From RZYY01 sp036794825 (GTDB taxonomy: Bacteria; Bacteroidota; Bacteroidia; Bacteroidales; 4484-276), in NCBI GenBank assembly GCA_036794825.1, contig DAIRGA010000003.1, positions 1 through 64,000 on the forward strand: a stretch of DNA of 64,000 bases. The letters run 5' to 3'. The position numbers and the translations under genes are program-made. How positions within the stretch are numbered: position 1 is the stretch's first letter; each line of letters starts with the position of its first letter. This document shows positions 36,401-43,404 of the stretch, piece by piece. The notes beneath the pieces are model-generated. The model ran no database searches. It had not been told where the DNA came from and saw nothing but the letters and a program-made list of their open reading frames with translations.

Positions 36401-36696
36401 AACAGCTTGTGCTGGTGGATGCATGTACAGGTATTCATGAGCCCGGGATAGGTTTCAGTATCTCGCCAAACCCTGGAGCCGGTGTGTTCACAATCAGTTG
36501 CAATGAGAGCATCTCAAACTGCAACATCGAGGTGATTAACGCAAAGGGTGAAAAAGTTTACCTGGAGCTGAAGACTGAAATTCGTTCACACCAAACTTTT
36601 CAGATCAATCTGACCCATTTGCCAGGTGGCATTTACCTAATCCGGATCGGGAATTTTTACACCACAAAACTGATCATCACCCATTATCCGGGGTAA
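33412..36696 (+). CDS. M14 zinc carboxypeptidase, multidomain, T9SS-secreted
   Basis: A TTG two codons upstream is in frame, but ATG 33412 is taken, giving 1094 residues. A signal peptide comes first (FFIGFLLLSTCLQSQ). The peptidase M14 domain has zinc ligands H163 and E166 (GNIHGDE), H265 (TYHSG) and the catalytic glutamate E335 (VMELSSDK). Then come a carboxypeptidase-regulatory beta domain (about 370-445), a beta-sandwich with CARDB-like repeats, a GEVED-type domain (ATLWIDLNSD ... SYGETEDYTV, about 765-845), a PKD domain (about 850-920), and a T9SS type A sorting domain (ISPNPGAGVFTI to the end). It is an extracellular metallocarboxypeptidase for protein breakdown. It converges with glnS with seven bases between the stops. 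Confidence 0.93.
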   Translation: MKNISASTLKPLFFIGFLLLSTCLQSQGWRPEEMEIRVNISSREEAKLLGDLRLNGDIYPEYALMYVTPDELKRVHSAGLKYEITKENLNEYYKDFWETREEYHNYQQIIALMDSLATALPNLVKKTIYGQSVQGRQLAALTITQNVNQHNSRPRVAFDGNIHGDEIGGGENTIRFARWLCQQYAINPTITNLLNTREVWIFPLVNPDGRVNMSRYNSNGVDLNRDAGYLWDGEGSSPGPFSQPESKAVRQMFYNNPFNIHLTYHSGIELFLYPWFNRTDPCPDNSQVLTLASVYVSSSGYSNLPSGPGTSLYPTTGSTAESFYGVMGSHGIVMELSSDKQPPPSQLMYYFNINLTPMVKMIEYSGYGVGGTVTNAVTGEPIQAAVYIGNTLPCYTHPVGGDFHKFMVAGTYNIKVKANGYQTKVINNIAVTNLAYTSVAIQLDPEPHHSLFRVCATRIPGGGNMADPGTTWNAIGQPDNLNYSIGKSGWIVFDMLDLVVDGPGDDIIVFEGDATSEGFTMYAGSTMDGPWISLGNGSGTTSFDFAGTGISEARFFRILDDGDGQANAAGAGFDLDAVQALSSINGPYILLTDYQISDPAGNNNGRLDPGETADMTISLKNIGTEDALNVNGVLSSADPNITILTSEPQPFGNLQVNQTATALFEVMADEDIPAGHVSTLSLNYTGDNGLSGVKFIDLTFPDYCYPTANCSFGDGFTGFSLLGINNMNSGCSPNGYGNYTQMSATLDPGNTYTVSWKTGYSDQYATLWIDLNSDKLFTADERLVNDFNLVNVGTVYTTNFSLPVNIMPGEKRLRIRANWQESSADPCSNFSYGETEDYTVIITGDILVANFTADITSFCQSGEVQFTDNSQGNVTGWNWQFPGGEPQASTLQNPAVYYGNPGSYDVSLTISGSTSSTTINKPGFIQVRSLPEVSFGAVPDICINYPPYQLTEGMPAGGIYSGPGVVSGWFYPELAGLGIHTLHYSYTDLNGCENSAEQLVLVDACTGIHEPGIGFSISPNPGAGVFTISCNESISNCNIEVINAKGEKVYLELKTEIRSHQTFQINLTHLPGGIYLIRIGNFYTTKLIITHYPG

Positions 36697-36703
36697 TCCG
36701 GAT

Positions 36704-38410
36704 CTATTGTGGTTGCTTCGACCAGCTATCTTTCAGCGGAACCGTTCTGTTGAATACCGGCTTGCCGGCAACGGAGTCGGGATCAACATTAAAATAACCG
36801 ATGCGCTGAAACTGGAATTTTTCGCCGGGTACAACATTGGCAAGGCTGGGTTCCAGTTTGCAATGCTTAAGTACGGTGAGTGATTCCGGGTTGAGATTGG
36901 CTTTGTAGTCTTCACCCTCGGCCACATCTTCCGGGTTTTCAACTTTGAACAGCCGGTCGAAAAGTCTTACTTCAGCATCTACAGCGTACGAGGCCGATAC
37001 CCAGTGAAGGGTTCCTTTCACCTTGCGGTTACTGCCGGCGGCACCGCTTTTGCTCTCAGGATCATAGGTGCAGTAGATTTCCTCCACTTCACCCCGATCG
37101 TTCAGCTTGTAACTTTCCCCTCTGATGATGTAGGCACTCTTTAATCTCACTTCGTTGCCCGGTGCAAGCCTGAAATACTTTTTGGGTGGATCTATCATAA
37201 AGTCTTCGCGCTCAATGAACAACTCCCTGGTAAACGGGACATTACGCATACCCGACTCCGGATCTTCGGGATTGTTTTCGGTTGGCAGCTCTTCCACAAG
37301 ATCTTCCGGGTAGTTGGTAATGATGAGTTTTACAGGATTCAAAACACCCATAACACGTTTGGCAACCCGGTTCAAATCTTCGCGGATGCTGTATTCGAGT
37401 AATGCAACATCAATTACATTGTCGCGTTTGGCTACGCCCACTTTTTCGGCAAATACTTTGAGTGATTCCGGGGTGTAGCCCCTGCGGCGCAGTCCGGAAA
37501 TGGTGGGCATACGCGGGTCGTCCCAGCCATTTACATAACCATCCTTTACCAGCTCAAGCAGTTTTCGTTTGCTCATGACCGTATAGGTAAGGTTGAGGCG
37601 GGCAAATTCAATCTGTCGGGGGCGGTATTCCGCTTCCTGAATCTGATCAACGAACCAGTCGTATAGCGGACGATGAACTTCAAACTCAAGCGTGCAGATG
37701 GAGTGGGTGATGCCTTCGAGATAGTCGGACTCGCCGTGCGCCCAGTCGTACATCGGATAGATGCACCATTTATTACCTGTGCGGTGATGATGGGCATGGA
37801 GGATCCGGTACATCACCGGATCGCGCATGTGCATGTTGGGCGAACCCATGTCAATTTTCGCCCTGAGGACTTTTTCACCATTTTTAAATTCACCGGCTTT
37901 CATCCTGCGGAAAAGGTCAAGGTTATCGTCCGGTGTGCGGCTTCGGTAAGGGCTTTCGATGCCGGGCATGGTGGGCACGCCGCGCTGTTCCGAAATTGTT
38001 TCGGCAGGCTGATCGTCCACATAAGCCTTTCCTTCCATTATCATCTTCTCAGCCCAAAGATAGAGCTGGTCAAAATAATCTGAAGCAAAAAACAGACGAT
38101 CCTCCCAGTCGGCACCAAGCCAGTGTACGTCATCCATAATCGAATCTACATACTCCTGCTCCTCTTTGGTGGGATTGGTATCGTCAAACCTAAGATTGAA
38201 TTTTCCATCGTATTTTTTTGCAATTCCATAGTTAAGCAAAATGGATTTTGCATGTCCGATATGAAGGTATCCGTTGGGTTCGGGCGGGAATCGGGTATGC
38301 ACACGGGCGCCGTTTTTGCCCTGCCTGAGGTCTTCATTAATAATGGCTTCGATAAAATTACCCGATGGCCTGAATTCAAAATTGGCCGTATTTTTCTCTT
38401 CTGTTGACAT
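36704..38410 (-). CDS. glnS: Glutaminyl-tRNA synthetase
   Basis: GlnRS charges tRNA-Gln with glutamine. The 568-residue class I enzyme has HTRFPPEPNGYLHIGHAKS (HIGH motif), LRFDDTNP, the KMSKS-type VMSKRKL and WDDPRMPTISGLRRRGY, then the two C-terminal beta-barrel anticodon domains. Its presence means the organism does not need only the transamidation route for Gln-tRNA. It has its own promoter facing away from the nuclease-fold gene. Confidence 0.97.
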   Translation of the reverse strand: MSTEEKNTANFEFRPSGNFIEAIINEDLRQGKNGARVHTRFPPEPNGYLHIGHAKSILLNYGIAKKYDGKFNLRFDDTNPTKEEQEYVDSIMDDVHWLGADWEDRLFFASDYFDQLYLWAEKMIMEGKAYVDDQPAETISEQRGVPTMPGIESPYRSRTPDDNLDLFRRMKAGEFKNGEKVLRAKIDMGSPNMHMRDPVMYRILHAHHHRTGNKWCIYPMYDWAHGESDYLEGITHSICTLEFEVHRPLYDWFVDQIQEAEYRPRQIEFARLNLTYTVMSKRKLLELVKDGYVNGWDDPRMPTISGLRRRGYTPESLKVFAEKVGVAKRDNVIDVALLEYSIREDLNRVAKRVMGVLNPVKLIITNYPEDLVEELPTENNPEDPESGMRNVPFTRELFIEREDFMIDPPKKYFRLAPGNEVRLKSAYIIRGESYKLNDRGEVEEIYCTYDPESKSGAAGSNRKVKGTLHWVSASYAVDAEVRLFDRLFKVENPEDVAEGEDYKANLNPESLTVLKHCKLEPSLANVVPGEKFQFQRIGYFNVDPDSVAGKPVFNRTVPLKDSWSKQPQ

Positions 38411-38436
38411 AAATATAGGCTTTTAAAAACAAGCGC

Positions 38437-38444
38437 CAAAAGTA
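38437..38444 (-). promoter_or_regulatory. -7 box for glnS
   Basis: TACTTTTG on the minus strand (38444-38437), 26 bases before the glnS start. Confidence 0.55.
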
Positions 38445-38480
38445 GTACAATTGGTTAAAAGCCGCTGAGGCTAATTTTTG

Positions 38481-38488
38481 TAATTTTG
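38481..38488 (+). promoter_or_regulatory. -7 box for the nuclease-fold gene
   Basis: TAATTTTG matches TAnnTTTG. It overlaps an in-frame TTG at 38486 and so excludes that codon as the start; ATG 38504 follows 15 bases later. Confidence 0.5.
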
Positions 38489-38503
38489 CAACGTTGTAAA
38501 GCA

Positions 38504-39064
38504 ATGGCAATGGAAAACGAAAATCAAATAAACGAACCGGTTGTTCCTTACAGCAAACCACTTGATTTTGATCAGGTTTGGCTGATGTTTCAGGAAACTC
38601 ATAAACAGTTTCTGGAGACGGATAAAAAAATCAAAGAACTGGCTTCCCTATTTACTTCCCAGTGGGGAAAACTCATCGAATCGCTGGTTGAAGGCGACTT
38701 GATCAAACTTCTCAATGAAAGAGGAATCAAGGTTGAGCGGACATTGCAACGCGTGAAAGGAAACCGCGAAGGACAAAATTTTGAGTACGACATCATTGCT
38801 GTCAACAACACTGATATAGTGATTGTTGAGGTTAAAACAACACTTAGGCCTCAGGATGTTTCTGATTTTCATGAAAAATTATGGAAAGCAAAACAATTCA
38901 TGCCCGAATACAAGGTAATGACCATTTACGGCGGTGTTGCATTTCTTACTGCAGAGGGAGCGAGCGACAGAATGGCTGAAAAAATTGGTCTTTTTACCAT
39001 CAAAGCCACAGGCAGCAGCGCTTCGATCTCAAATTCAGAAGATTTTAAACCAAAAGCCTTTTAG
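38504..39064 (+). CDS. PD-(D/E)XK nuclease-fold protein (DUF3782-like)
   Basis: ATG 38504 gives 186 residues; ATG 38510 is equally possible. An N-terminal helical, probably coiled-coil part (FQETHKQFLETDKKIKEL) leads into a restriction-endonuclease-like core: EYDIIAVNNTDIVIVEVKTTL holds the D ... E-x-K catalytic pattern. A GxxxE/D-like GKLIESLVEGDLIKLL comes before. Such DUF3782-type proteins are common in cyanobacteria and Bacteroidota, often in many copies, and have no known role; a DNA-cleaving activity is possible but not shown. There is no adjacent methyltransferase, so a restriction system is not indicated. Confidence 0.7.
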   Translation: MAMENENQINEPVVPYSKPLDFDQVWLMFQETHKQFLETDKKIKELASLFTSQWGKLIESLVEGDLIKLLNERGIKVERTLQRVKGNREGQNFEYDIIAVNNTDIVIVEVKTTLRPQDVSDFHEKLWKAKQFMPEYKVMTIYGGVAFLTAEGASDRMAEKIGLFTIKATGSSASISNSEDFKPKAF

Positions 39065-39093
39065 CAAGAAAATTCGGATTGAAAAAACCACCT

Positions 39094-39306
39094 TTACGCT
39101 CCCACTGCCTTCAACGCCTCAAAAACCAAAAATGCCGGCCAGACGATGGCTTTAAAAAGTCCCAGCACGGCCATCCAGAATGAGGTGGCTGTGGTGATAA
39201 AATAGATGGCAGCGCCAATGAACCCTAATCCATACACCGCACTGGCTGAGCCGCTTCCGTGATCCTGAGCTTTCATATTTTTTCGTTTTAACATATCATG
39301 ATTCAT
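39094..39306 (-). CDS. Small membrane protein, unknown
   Basis: ATG 39306 shares its A with the stop codon of the upstream gene (TGATG), which fixes the start and shows coupling. The 70-residue product has a polar N-terminus (MNHDMLKRKNMKAQDHG) and one or two hydrophobic helices (ASAVYGLGFIGAAIYFITTA and FWMAVLGLFKAIVWPAFLVF). It is likely an inner-membrane protein. No function is known. Confidence 0.65.
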   Translation of the reverse strand: MNHDMLKRKNMKAQDHGSGSASAVYGLGFIGAAIYFITTATSFWMAVLGLFKAIVWPAFLVFEALKAVGA

Positions 39307-39788
39307 CAAACGATTTGCCCGATAATAACCACATAATTCTTCCCCCATTTTTTTGCGCATTTGGGGCAAGTGGTGTACCAGAGGTATGTCTTCAGGGTTT
39401 TTAATCCTTTGGACTTGATGAAAGAATTGAAATCCTTCAACCATTTGCCGGTATCTTTGTAGGGGCCTTCGTAAACCCTGCTTAGAAAATTACCGCTAAA
39501 CGCCACATTTTCAGCATCTTTCACATCACGGTCAACGGCCAGATAAAGATCCATGTTCCATGGTGAGGTGTGATCCGAAAGGCAGAGCCAGTCAGGTACG
39601 GTGGCGCCTGAAGCCTCCACTTTTGCGTTCAGTCGCCGCATTGCGCTGCCAAAACTGACAGGCATATAAAACAGCGTGAACACTTTATCTTTGATAAATT
39701 TCTTATTGTGCCAGCCAAAGGTGTTTCCCTGCCATGGGGCAGGGTCGAATTGCGGGCAACATTCCGGTGTTTCATTTTTTTGTGACAT
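39306..39788 (-). CDS. Conserved hypothetical protein (hydrolase-annotated family)
   Basis: ATG 39788 (two codons after an in-frame TTG) gives 160 residues. The sequence MSQKNETPECCPQFDPAPW, DKVFTLFYMPVSFGSAMRRL, WLCLSDHTSPWNMDLYLAVD, FSGNFLSRVYEGPYKDTGKW and YLWYTTCPKCAKKWGKNYVVIIGQI is strongly patterned and matches a conserved family often named hydrolase without experimental basis; the fold may be related to GyrI-like ligand-binding domains. CC and CPKC motifs could bind a metal. It is coupled to the small membrane protein. Confidence 0.75.
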   Translation of the reverse strand: MSQKNETPECCPQFDPAPWQGNTFGWHNKKFIKDKVFTLFYMPVSFGSAMRRLNAKVEASGATVPDWLCLSDHTSPWNMDLYLAVDRDVKDAENVAFSGNFLSRVYEGPYKDTGKWLKDFNSFIKSKGLKTLKTYLWYTTCPKCAKKWGKNYVVIIGQIV

Positions 39789-39852
39789 AGCCAAATCTTG
39801 AAAGGTTAATAGTTGAAAATTAGATCAATCAACAATCAGATTAATCCGACAT

Positions 39853-39860
39853 CAAAAGTA
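39853..39860 (-). promoter_or_regulatory. -7 box for the 39788-39094 gene pair
   Basis: TACTTTTG on the minus strand (39860-39853), 64 bases before ATG 39788 and just after the stop of the TonB receptor gene. Confidence 0.45.
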
Positions 39861-39866
39861 CATTTT

Positions 39867-42209
39867 TCAGAATTCTATTTTGTAGGAAATCTGCGGGAAC
39901 AGCAATCTTTCCTTATCCTCATCTATCTGATTGGTTTTCAGGTTGTACTTATAACCGTAAAACTCCTCACTTCCCAAAATATTCACCAGCTGCACCGACC
40001 AGATACTGGCAAATTTCAGGTTGTTTTTGCGGTAATTGAACCCCAGGTGCAAATGATAGTTGTCGGGTTTCTGGTTGGCAAACGCATGAATTTCATCATA
40101 AACGACATCTTTTGCAATATGGGATGCAGCCTCATCCACCGGACTGATTCGATCGCCGCCCATCACAACAAACCGGCCATTCAGGCTCAATTGATTTTTG
40201 TTCATTTTCCCGACACTCCATTCTTTTCCGGCGAGCAGGTTCACCACATAGCCTTTATTGAATCTGGAATCCCTGCGAATCCCGTCACCTCCTTCATATT
40301 TTGACTGAAAAAGCGAGCCGCTGACGAGGTAATAAAATCCGCGGCGCATGAACTGCTCCAGCGTCAGGTCTATTCCAAAATTATCCCCTTTCCCTGTGTT
40401 GATCAGCTTTTCGTCAATAAACCAGTCCATATCGAGGTTGAGCATCGAAAATGAGGAGCTGTCAATTACGGGTATGTTATACAAATACTGATAATAAGGC
40501 TCTGCTGTAAAGTGGGTAAACTCGTTGATATTCCACTTGTAAGATAACACAAAATGATTTGCCCTGCCAGGTGTCAGCTCTTTGTTTGGAAAAACGGTTT
40601 TTCCATCCTCATCACGGGTAATAAAATAGATCTGTAGCATCTCCATCATACTGTGGTTACTGACGCCCAGGCCAATGGAATGCTGAGGCAAAAACTGGTA
40701 ATTCAGGCCAATTCTCGGCTCAAAGGTGAGCGACCCGTTAAGGGTGAAATGCTGAAGATAAGCGCCGAGATTCATAGTTAGCAGGTTATTAAAAGCATAC
40801 TTTGATTGCGCGTAGCCTTGTAAAAGGTAGCTATTGCCATCGCTTTTGGATATCGGATGCAGCGGAGCTCCGGGTGTTTCTGCATTTCTGATATCCACCC
40901 GATAAAAAACATTGCTCAATGTAGCTCCGCTGCGGAGCGTATGCCGGGCGCTCAGTTTTTTGTTGATATAGGTGGAAAAAGCAATTTTAAACTGGTCATT
41001 TACAATGTATTGATCCTCCTGCAGGACATCATATTCATCCAACTGACGCTGGTTCCACTGAATTCCATTTCCTGAAACCGAAAGCGAACTGTTGAGGTAG
41101 GCTGAGTTACCCAAAACTTTCCGGTAATTCAGGCCGGTTGCACCCATGTACTGACGATTGGAAAGGTCTTGTAAGTCCTGGGCATACTGCCGGTCGTCCG
41201 GATCATTGGGTTCAAGTCCAGAAATGTCCCAGGCGCCGATTCCCCACCAGGAAAGCACGCCTCCTTTTTTAAGCGGGAAGTTCATTTTGAACGACAAGTC
41301 CTGAAACCGGTTGCCAGCGGCATCGTCCGGCAGGAGCGGAGCAAGAAGGACAAAAGATGAAAAACGGTAGTTGAAAAGGTAGGATGATTGCCCACCTTTT
41401 TTGAAAGGTCCTTCTGATGCAAGGTCAATTCCGAGCGTGCCAAGCTGAACAGCATGCTCGTGCTTCTCGTTGTTGCCGGTTCTCATGCGGATATCAAAGA
41501 CACCCGACAGCCCGTTGCCATATTCTGCCGGCCAGGCGCCGGTGTAGAAATCCGAATTGGCCAGCAATTGAGCACTCAATGCTGTAAATGCGCCGCCGCC
41601 AAAATTAATTACGTTGGCATAATGGTTTGGATTAGAAATCTGAACACCTTCCATTTGCCATAGAATCCCTTTCGGAGCATTTCCCCTGACGATGATGGCA
41701 TTGCCGCTCATTCCTCCGGCCACACCAGCAAACGACTGCACCAACTGGGCAGGATCGTCAACGCTGCCGGCATATCTGCGCGCCTCCTCAACGCTGATTT
41801 GACGGGCGCTAACGGTGGCCATCGAATTCAGCGGTTTATCCTTATCCTGACTGGCTATTATCTCCACAACTTCCATCTGCTCAATGGATTCCTTAAGACG
41901 GGCATCAAGAAACACCTCTTTTACCGAGCCCACCACAATTTCCCTCATCCATAGCGGCTCATAACCGACGAATCGGACTACAATGTCATAACGGCCTACC
42001 GGTACTTTCTCAATTCTGAAATTCCCGTTAAGGTCGGAACTTGTTCCATTCAGCGGATCTGTGCCCTCTAAAACAATAGTGGCGCCGGGCAGGGATGCAC
42101 CCGTTTCACTGTCAATAATGCGACCCCTGATAGTCTGAGCCGGTGGCTGTGCATAGCTGCAGAATTGGCTTACAGCAAGAATCAGAAAAAACCAAAATCT
42201 CTTTTTCAT
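39867..42209 (-). CDS. TonB-dependent receptor with carboxypeptidase-like N-domain
   Basis: The 780-residue outer-membrane protein has a signal peptide (MKKRFWFFLILAVSQFCSYAQ), a CarboxypepD_reg-like domain (IRGRIIDSETGASLPGATIVLEGTDP, about 25-110), a plug domain (VSARQISVEEARRYAGSVDDPAQLVQSFAGV ... GNAIIVRGNAPKGILWQMEGVQI), and a long barrel ending in PQISYKIEF. Such receptors import scarce nutrients with TonB energy. No SusD partner follows, so glycan uptake of the SusCD kind is unlikely; a metal chelate or vitamin is more likely. The divergent gene is an HTH-type open frame and the gap holds direct and inverted repeats, so local control is possible. Confidence 0.92.
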   Translation of the reverse strand: MKKRFWFFLILAVSQFCSYAQPPAQTIRGRIIDSETGASLPGATIVLEGTDPLNGTSSDLNGNFRIEKVPVGRYDIVVRFVGYEPLWMREIVVGSVKEVFLDARLKESIEQMEVVEIIASQDKDKPLNSMATVSARQISVEEARRYAGSVDDPAQLVQSFAGVAGGMSGNAIIVRGNAPKGILWQMEGVQISNPNHYANVINFGGGAFTALSAQLLANSDFYTGAWPAEYGNGLSGVFDIRMRTGNNEKHEHAVQLGTLGIDLASEGPFKKGGQSSYLFNYRFSSFVLLAPLLPDDAAGNRFQDLSFKMNFPLKKGGVLSWWGIGAWDISGLEPNDPDDRQYAQDLQDLSNRQYMGATGLNYRKVLGNSAYLNSSLSVSGNGIQWNQRQLDEYDVLQEDQYIVNDQFKIAFSTYINKKLSARHTLRSGATLSNVFYRVDIRNAETPGAPLHPISKSDGNSYLLQGYAQSKYAFNNLLTMNLGAYLQHFTLNGSLTFEPRIGLNYQFLPQHSIGLGVSNHSMMEMLQIYFITRDEDGKTVFPNKELTPGRANHFVLSYKWNINEFTHFTAEPYYQYLYNIPVIDSSSFSMLNLDMDWFIDEKLINTGKGDNFGIDLTLEQFMRRGFYYLVSGSLFQSKYEGGDGIRRDSRFNKGYVVNLLAGKEWSVGKMNKNQLSLNGRFVVMGGDRISPVDEAASHIAKDVVYDEIHAFANQKPDNYHLHLGFNYRKNNLKFASIWSVQLVNILGSEEFYGYKYNLKTNQIDEDKERLLFPQISYKIEF

Positions 42210-42237
42210 ACGTCGCCATTATTAGTTTCTTTTAAAT

Positions 42238-42291
42238 CTGCAAAATTGCGATTGCAGCCAAAATACTGCAAAATTGAAAATTCAGTATTTT
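42238..42291. promoter_or_regulatory. Repeat-rich, operator-like region between the TonB receptor and the HTH frame
   Basis: CTGCAAAATTG occurs twice as a direct repeat (42238-42248 and 42266-42276, 28 bases apart). AAAATACTG (42260-42268) is exactly complementary to CAGTATTTT (42283-42291). The pattern suits binding of a dimeric regulator, but none has been shown. Confidence 0.45.
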
Positions 42292-42630
42292 TTGAATGAA
42301 TATTTAGTCAAAACATTACAGCAGTATGACCTGATCGTCAAATTACAGCATTTTGACGAGCAGGTTGGTAAAGGCTATTTCAGGGCGCTTACCTGGTGTC
42401 CTTTTCGTTTTCATGTTGTCATCAATGGCTCTCGTAACAAAAACCTGCAAAATATTTTGCCATTGGCCAGATCACAGGTGAGCCGGTTGATTAAGCGCTT
42501 AAATGCACACGGGTTGATAAAAAAGGACAAAGGCTCTTACAAGTATTACTCTGCAAAGCGCGGAAAAGAAACGACAATCATGGTTCAGAAAATCAAAAAA
42601 ACACAAGTAATCCCTGCATTTTGTTATTGA
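42274..42630 (+). CDS. Winged-helix-like protein, start uncertain, possibly decayed
   Basis: An open frame of 118 codons has no ATG until near its end; only TTG 42274 or TTG 42292 could start it. The C-terminal half reads like a winged helix (PLARSQVSRLIKRLNAHGLIKKDKGSYKYYSAKRGKE), as in MarR/ArsR-like or Fic-associated domains. The N-terminal half is not recognised. Directly after its stop, another frame is open for about 50 codons (42611-42763: ... EESRESGIKGGAISPIRGISITGLSIEELDVEISLMFV), which suggests a frameshifted, degenerating gene. It may once have regulated the divergent TonB receptor. Confidence 0.4.
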   Translation: MKIQYFLNEYLVKTLQQYDLIVKLQHFDEQVGKGYFRALTWCPFRFHVVINGSRNKNLQNILPLARSQVSRLIKRLNAHGLIKKDKGSYKYYSAKRGKETTIMVQKIKKTQVIPAFCY

Positions 42631-42750
42631 TTTTCTGCCAAAAAAAGAAGAAAGCCGTGAATCTGGCATAAAAGGGGGGGCAATATCACCGATTCGGGGG
42701 ATCAGTATCACCGGATTATCCATCGAAGAATTGGATGTGGAAATTTCGCT

Positions 42751-42758
42751 TATGTTTG
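42751..42758 (+). promoter_or_regulatory. -7 box for the ECF sigma gene
   Basis: TATGTTTG matches TAnnTTTG, 19 bases before TTG 42778, with a TTG at 42731-42733 (17-base spacer). It supports the TTG start of the sigma gene. Confidence 0.5.
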
Positions 42759-42777
42759 TCTAAAATTTAATTCTCCC

Positions 42778-43371
42778 TTGGACATAAAGGAAATAGAGGT
42801 TTGTGAAAAGATCCGTAAGGGTGATAAAAATACCTTTGAAACGGTGTTTAAAAGCTATTACAGGATTTTATGTTCTTACGCCAACCAGATTATTGCCGAT
42901 TCAGATAATTCCGAAGAAATCGTTCAGGAGATGTTTCTCCAACTGTGGCAAAAAAAGGACTTCCTGTTTATCGAAACATCTCTTAAATCCTATCTTTTCA
43001 GAGCTGTTCACAACAGTTGCCTCAACTTTATCAAGCACAACAAAATTAAAAAAGCTTATTCTAGCTATTACCTTCATCAAAACCAAACCTCAGGTTCTCA
43101 ATACAATCTGGATGAATCAGATGAGTTAAAGGATTTGATTGGAAAGGCGGTTGAGCAATTACCGCCAGAGAGAAAAAAGGTTTTTATGATGATCAGGTAT
43201 GAAGACCGGAAATATCAGGAAGTTGCCGATATACTTGGCATTTCGGTAAAAACCGTTGAAAACCAGATGGGCAAAGCCATGCAGTTTCTCAGAGAAACCC
43301 TCAAAGGTTACATTCCTGTTTTTATTATTCTGATTCTTATTGTGTTACAAAGTATTTTCAAAATCAAATAG
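42778..43371 (+). CDS. ECF sigma factor (FecI-like) with hydrophobic C-terminal tail, TTG start
   Basis: The 197-residue protein has sigma region 2 (FETVFKSYYRILCSYANQIIADSDNSEEIVQEMFLQLWQKKD) and region 4 (QLPPERKKVFMMIRYEDRKYQEVADILGISVKTVENQMGKAM). It directs RNA polymerase to a small regulon when its anti-sigma releases it. The last ~18 residues (YIPVFIILILIVLQSIF) are strongly hydrophobic, enough for a membrane helix. No ATG lies upstream in frame, so TTG 42778 is the start. FecR follows after 33 bases. Confidence 0.93.
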   Translation: MDIKEIEVCEKIRKGDKNTFETVFKSYYRILCSYANQIIADSDNSEEIVQEMFLQLWQKKDFLFIETSLKSYLFRAVHNSCLNFIKHNKIKKAYSSYYLHQNQTSGSQYNLDESDELKDLIGKAVEQLPPERKKVFMMIRYEDRKYQEVADILGISVKTVENQMGKAMQFLRETLKGYIPVFIILILIVLQSIFKIK

Positions 43372-43404
43372 GTGAAAAATGCGTTTAAATTGTCATAGAA
43401 CTTA

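Noticed and set aside
38486..38503. TTG start for the nuclease-fold protein
   Set aside because: The codon overlaps the -7 box, so it cannot be inside the transcript made from that promoter.
42611..42763. Separate small gene after the HTH frame
   Set aside because: It has no start codon of its own until the last residues and begins right after a stop; treated as part of possible decay instead.
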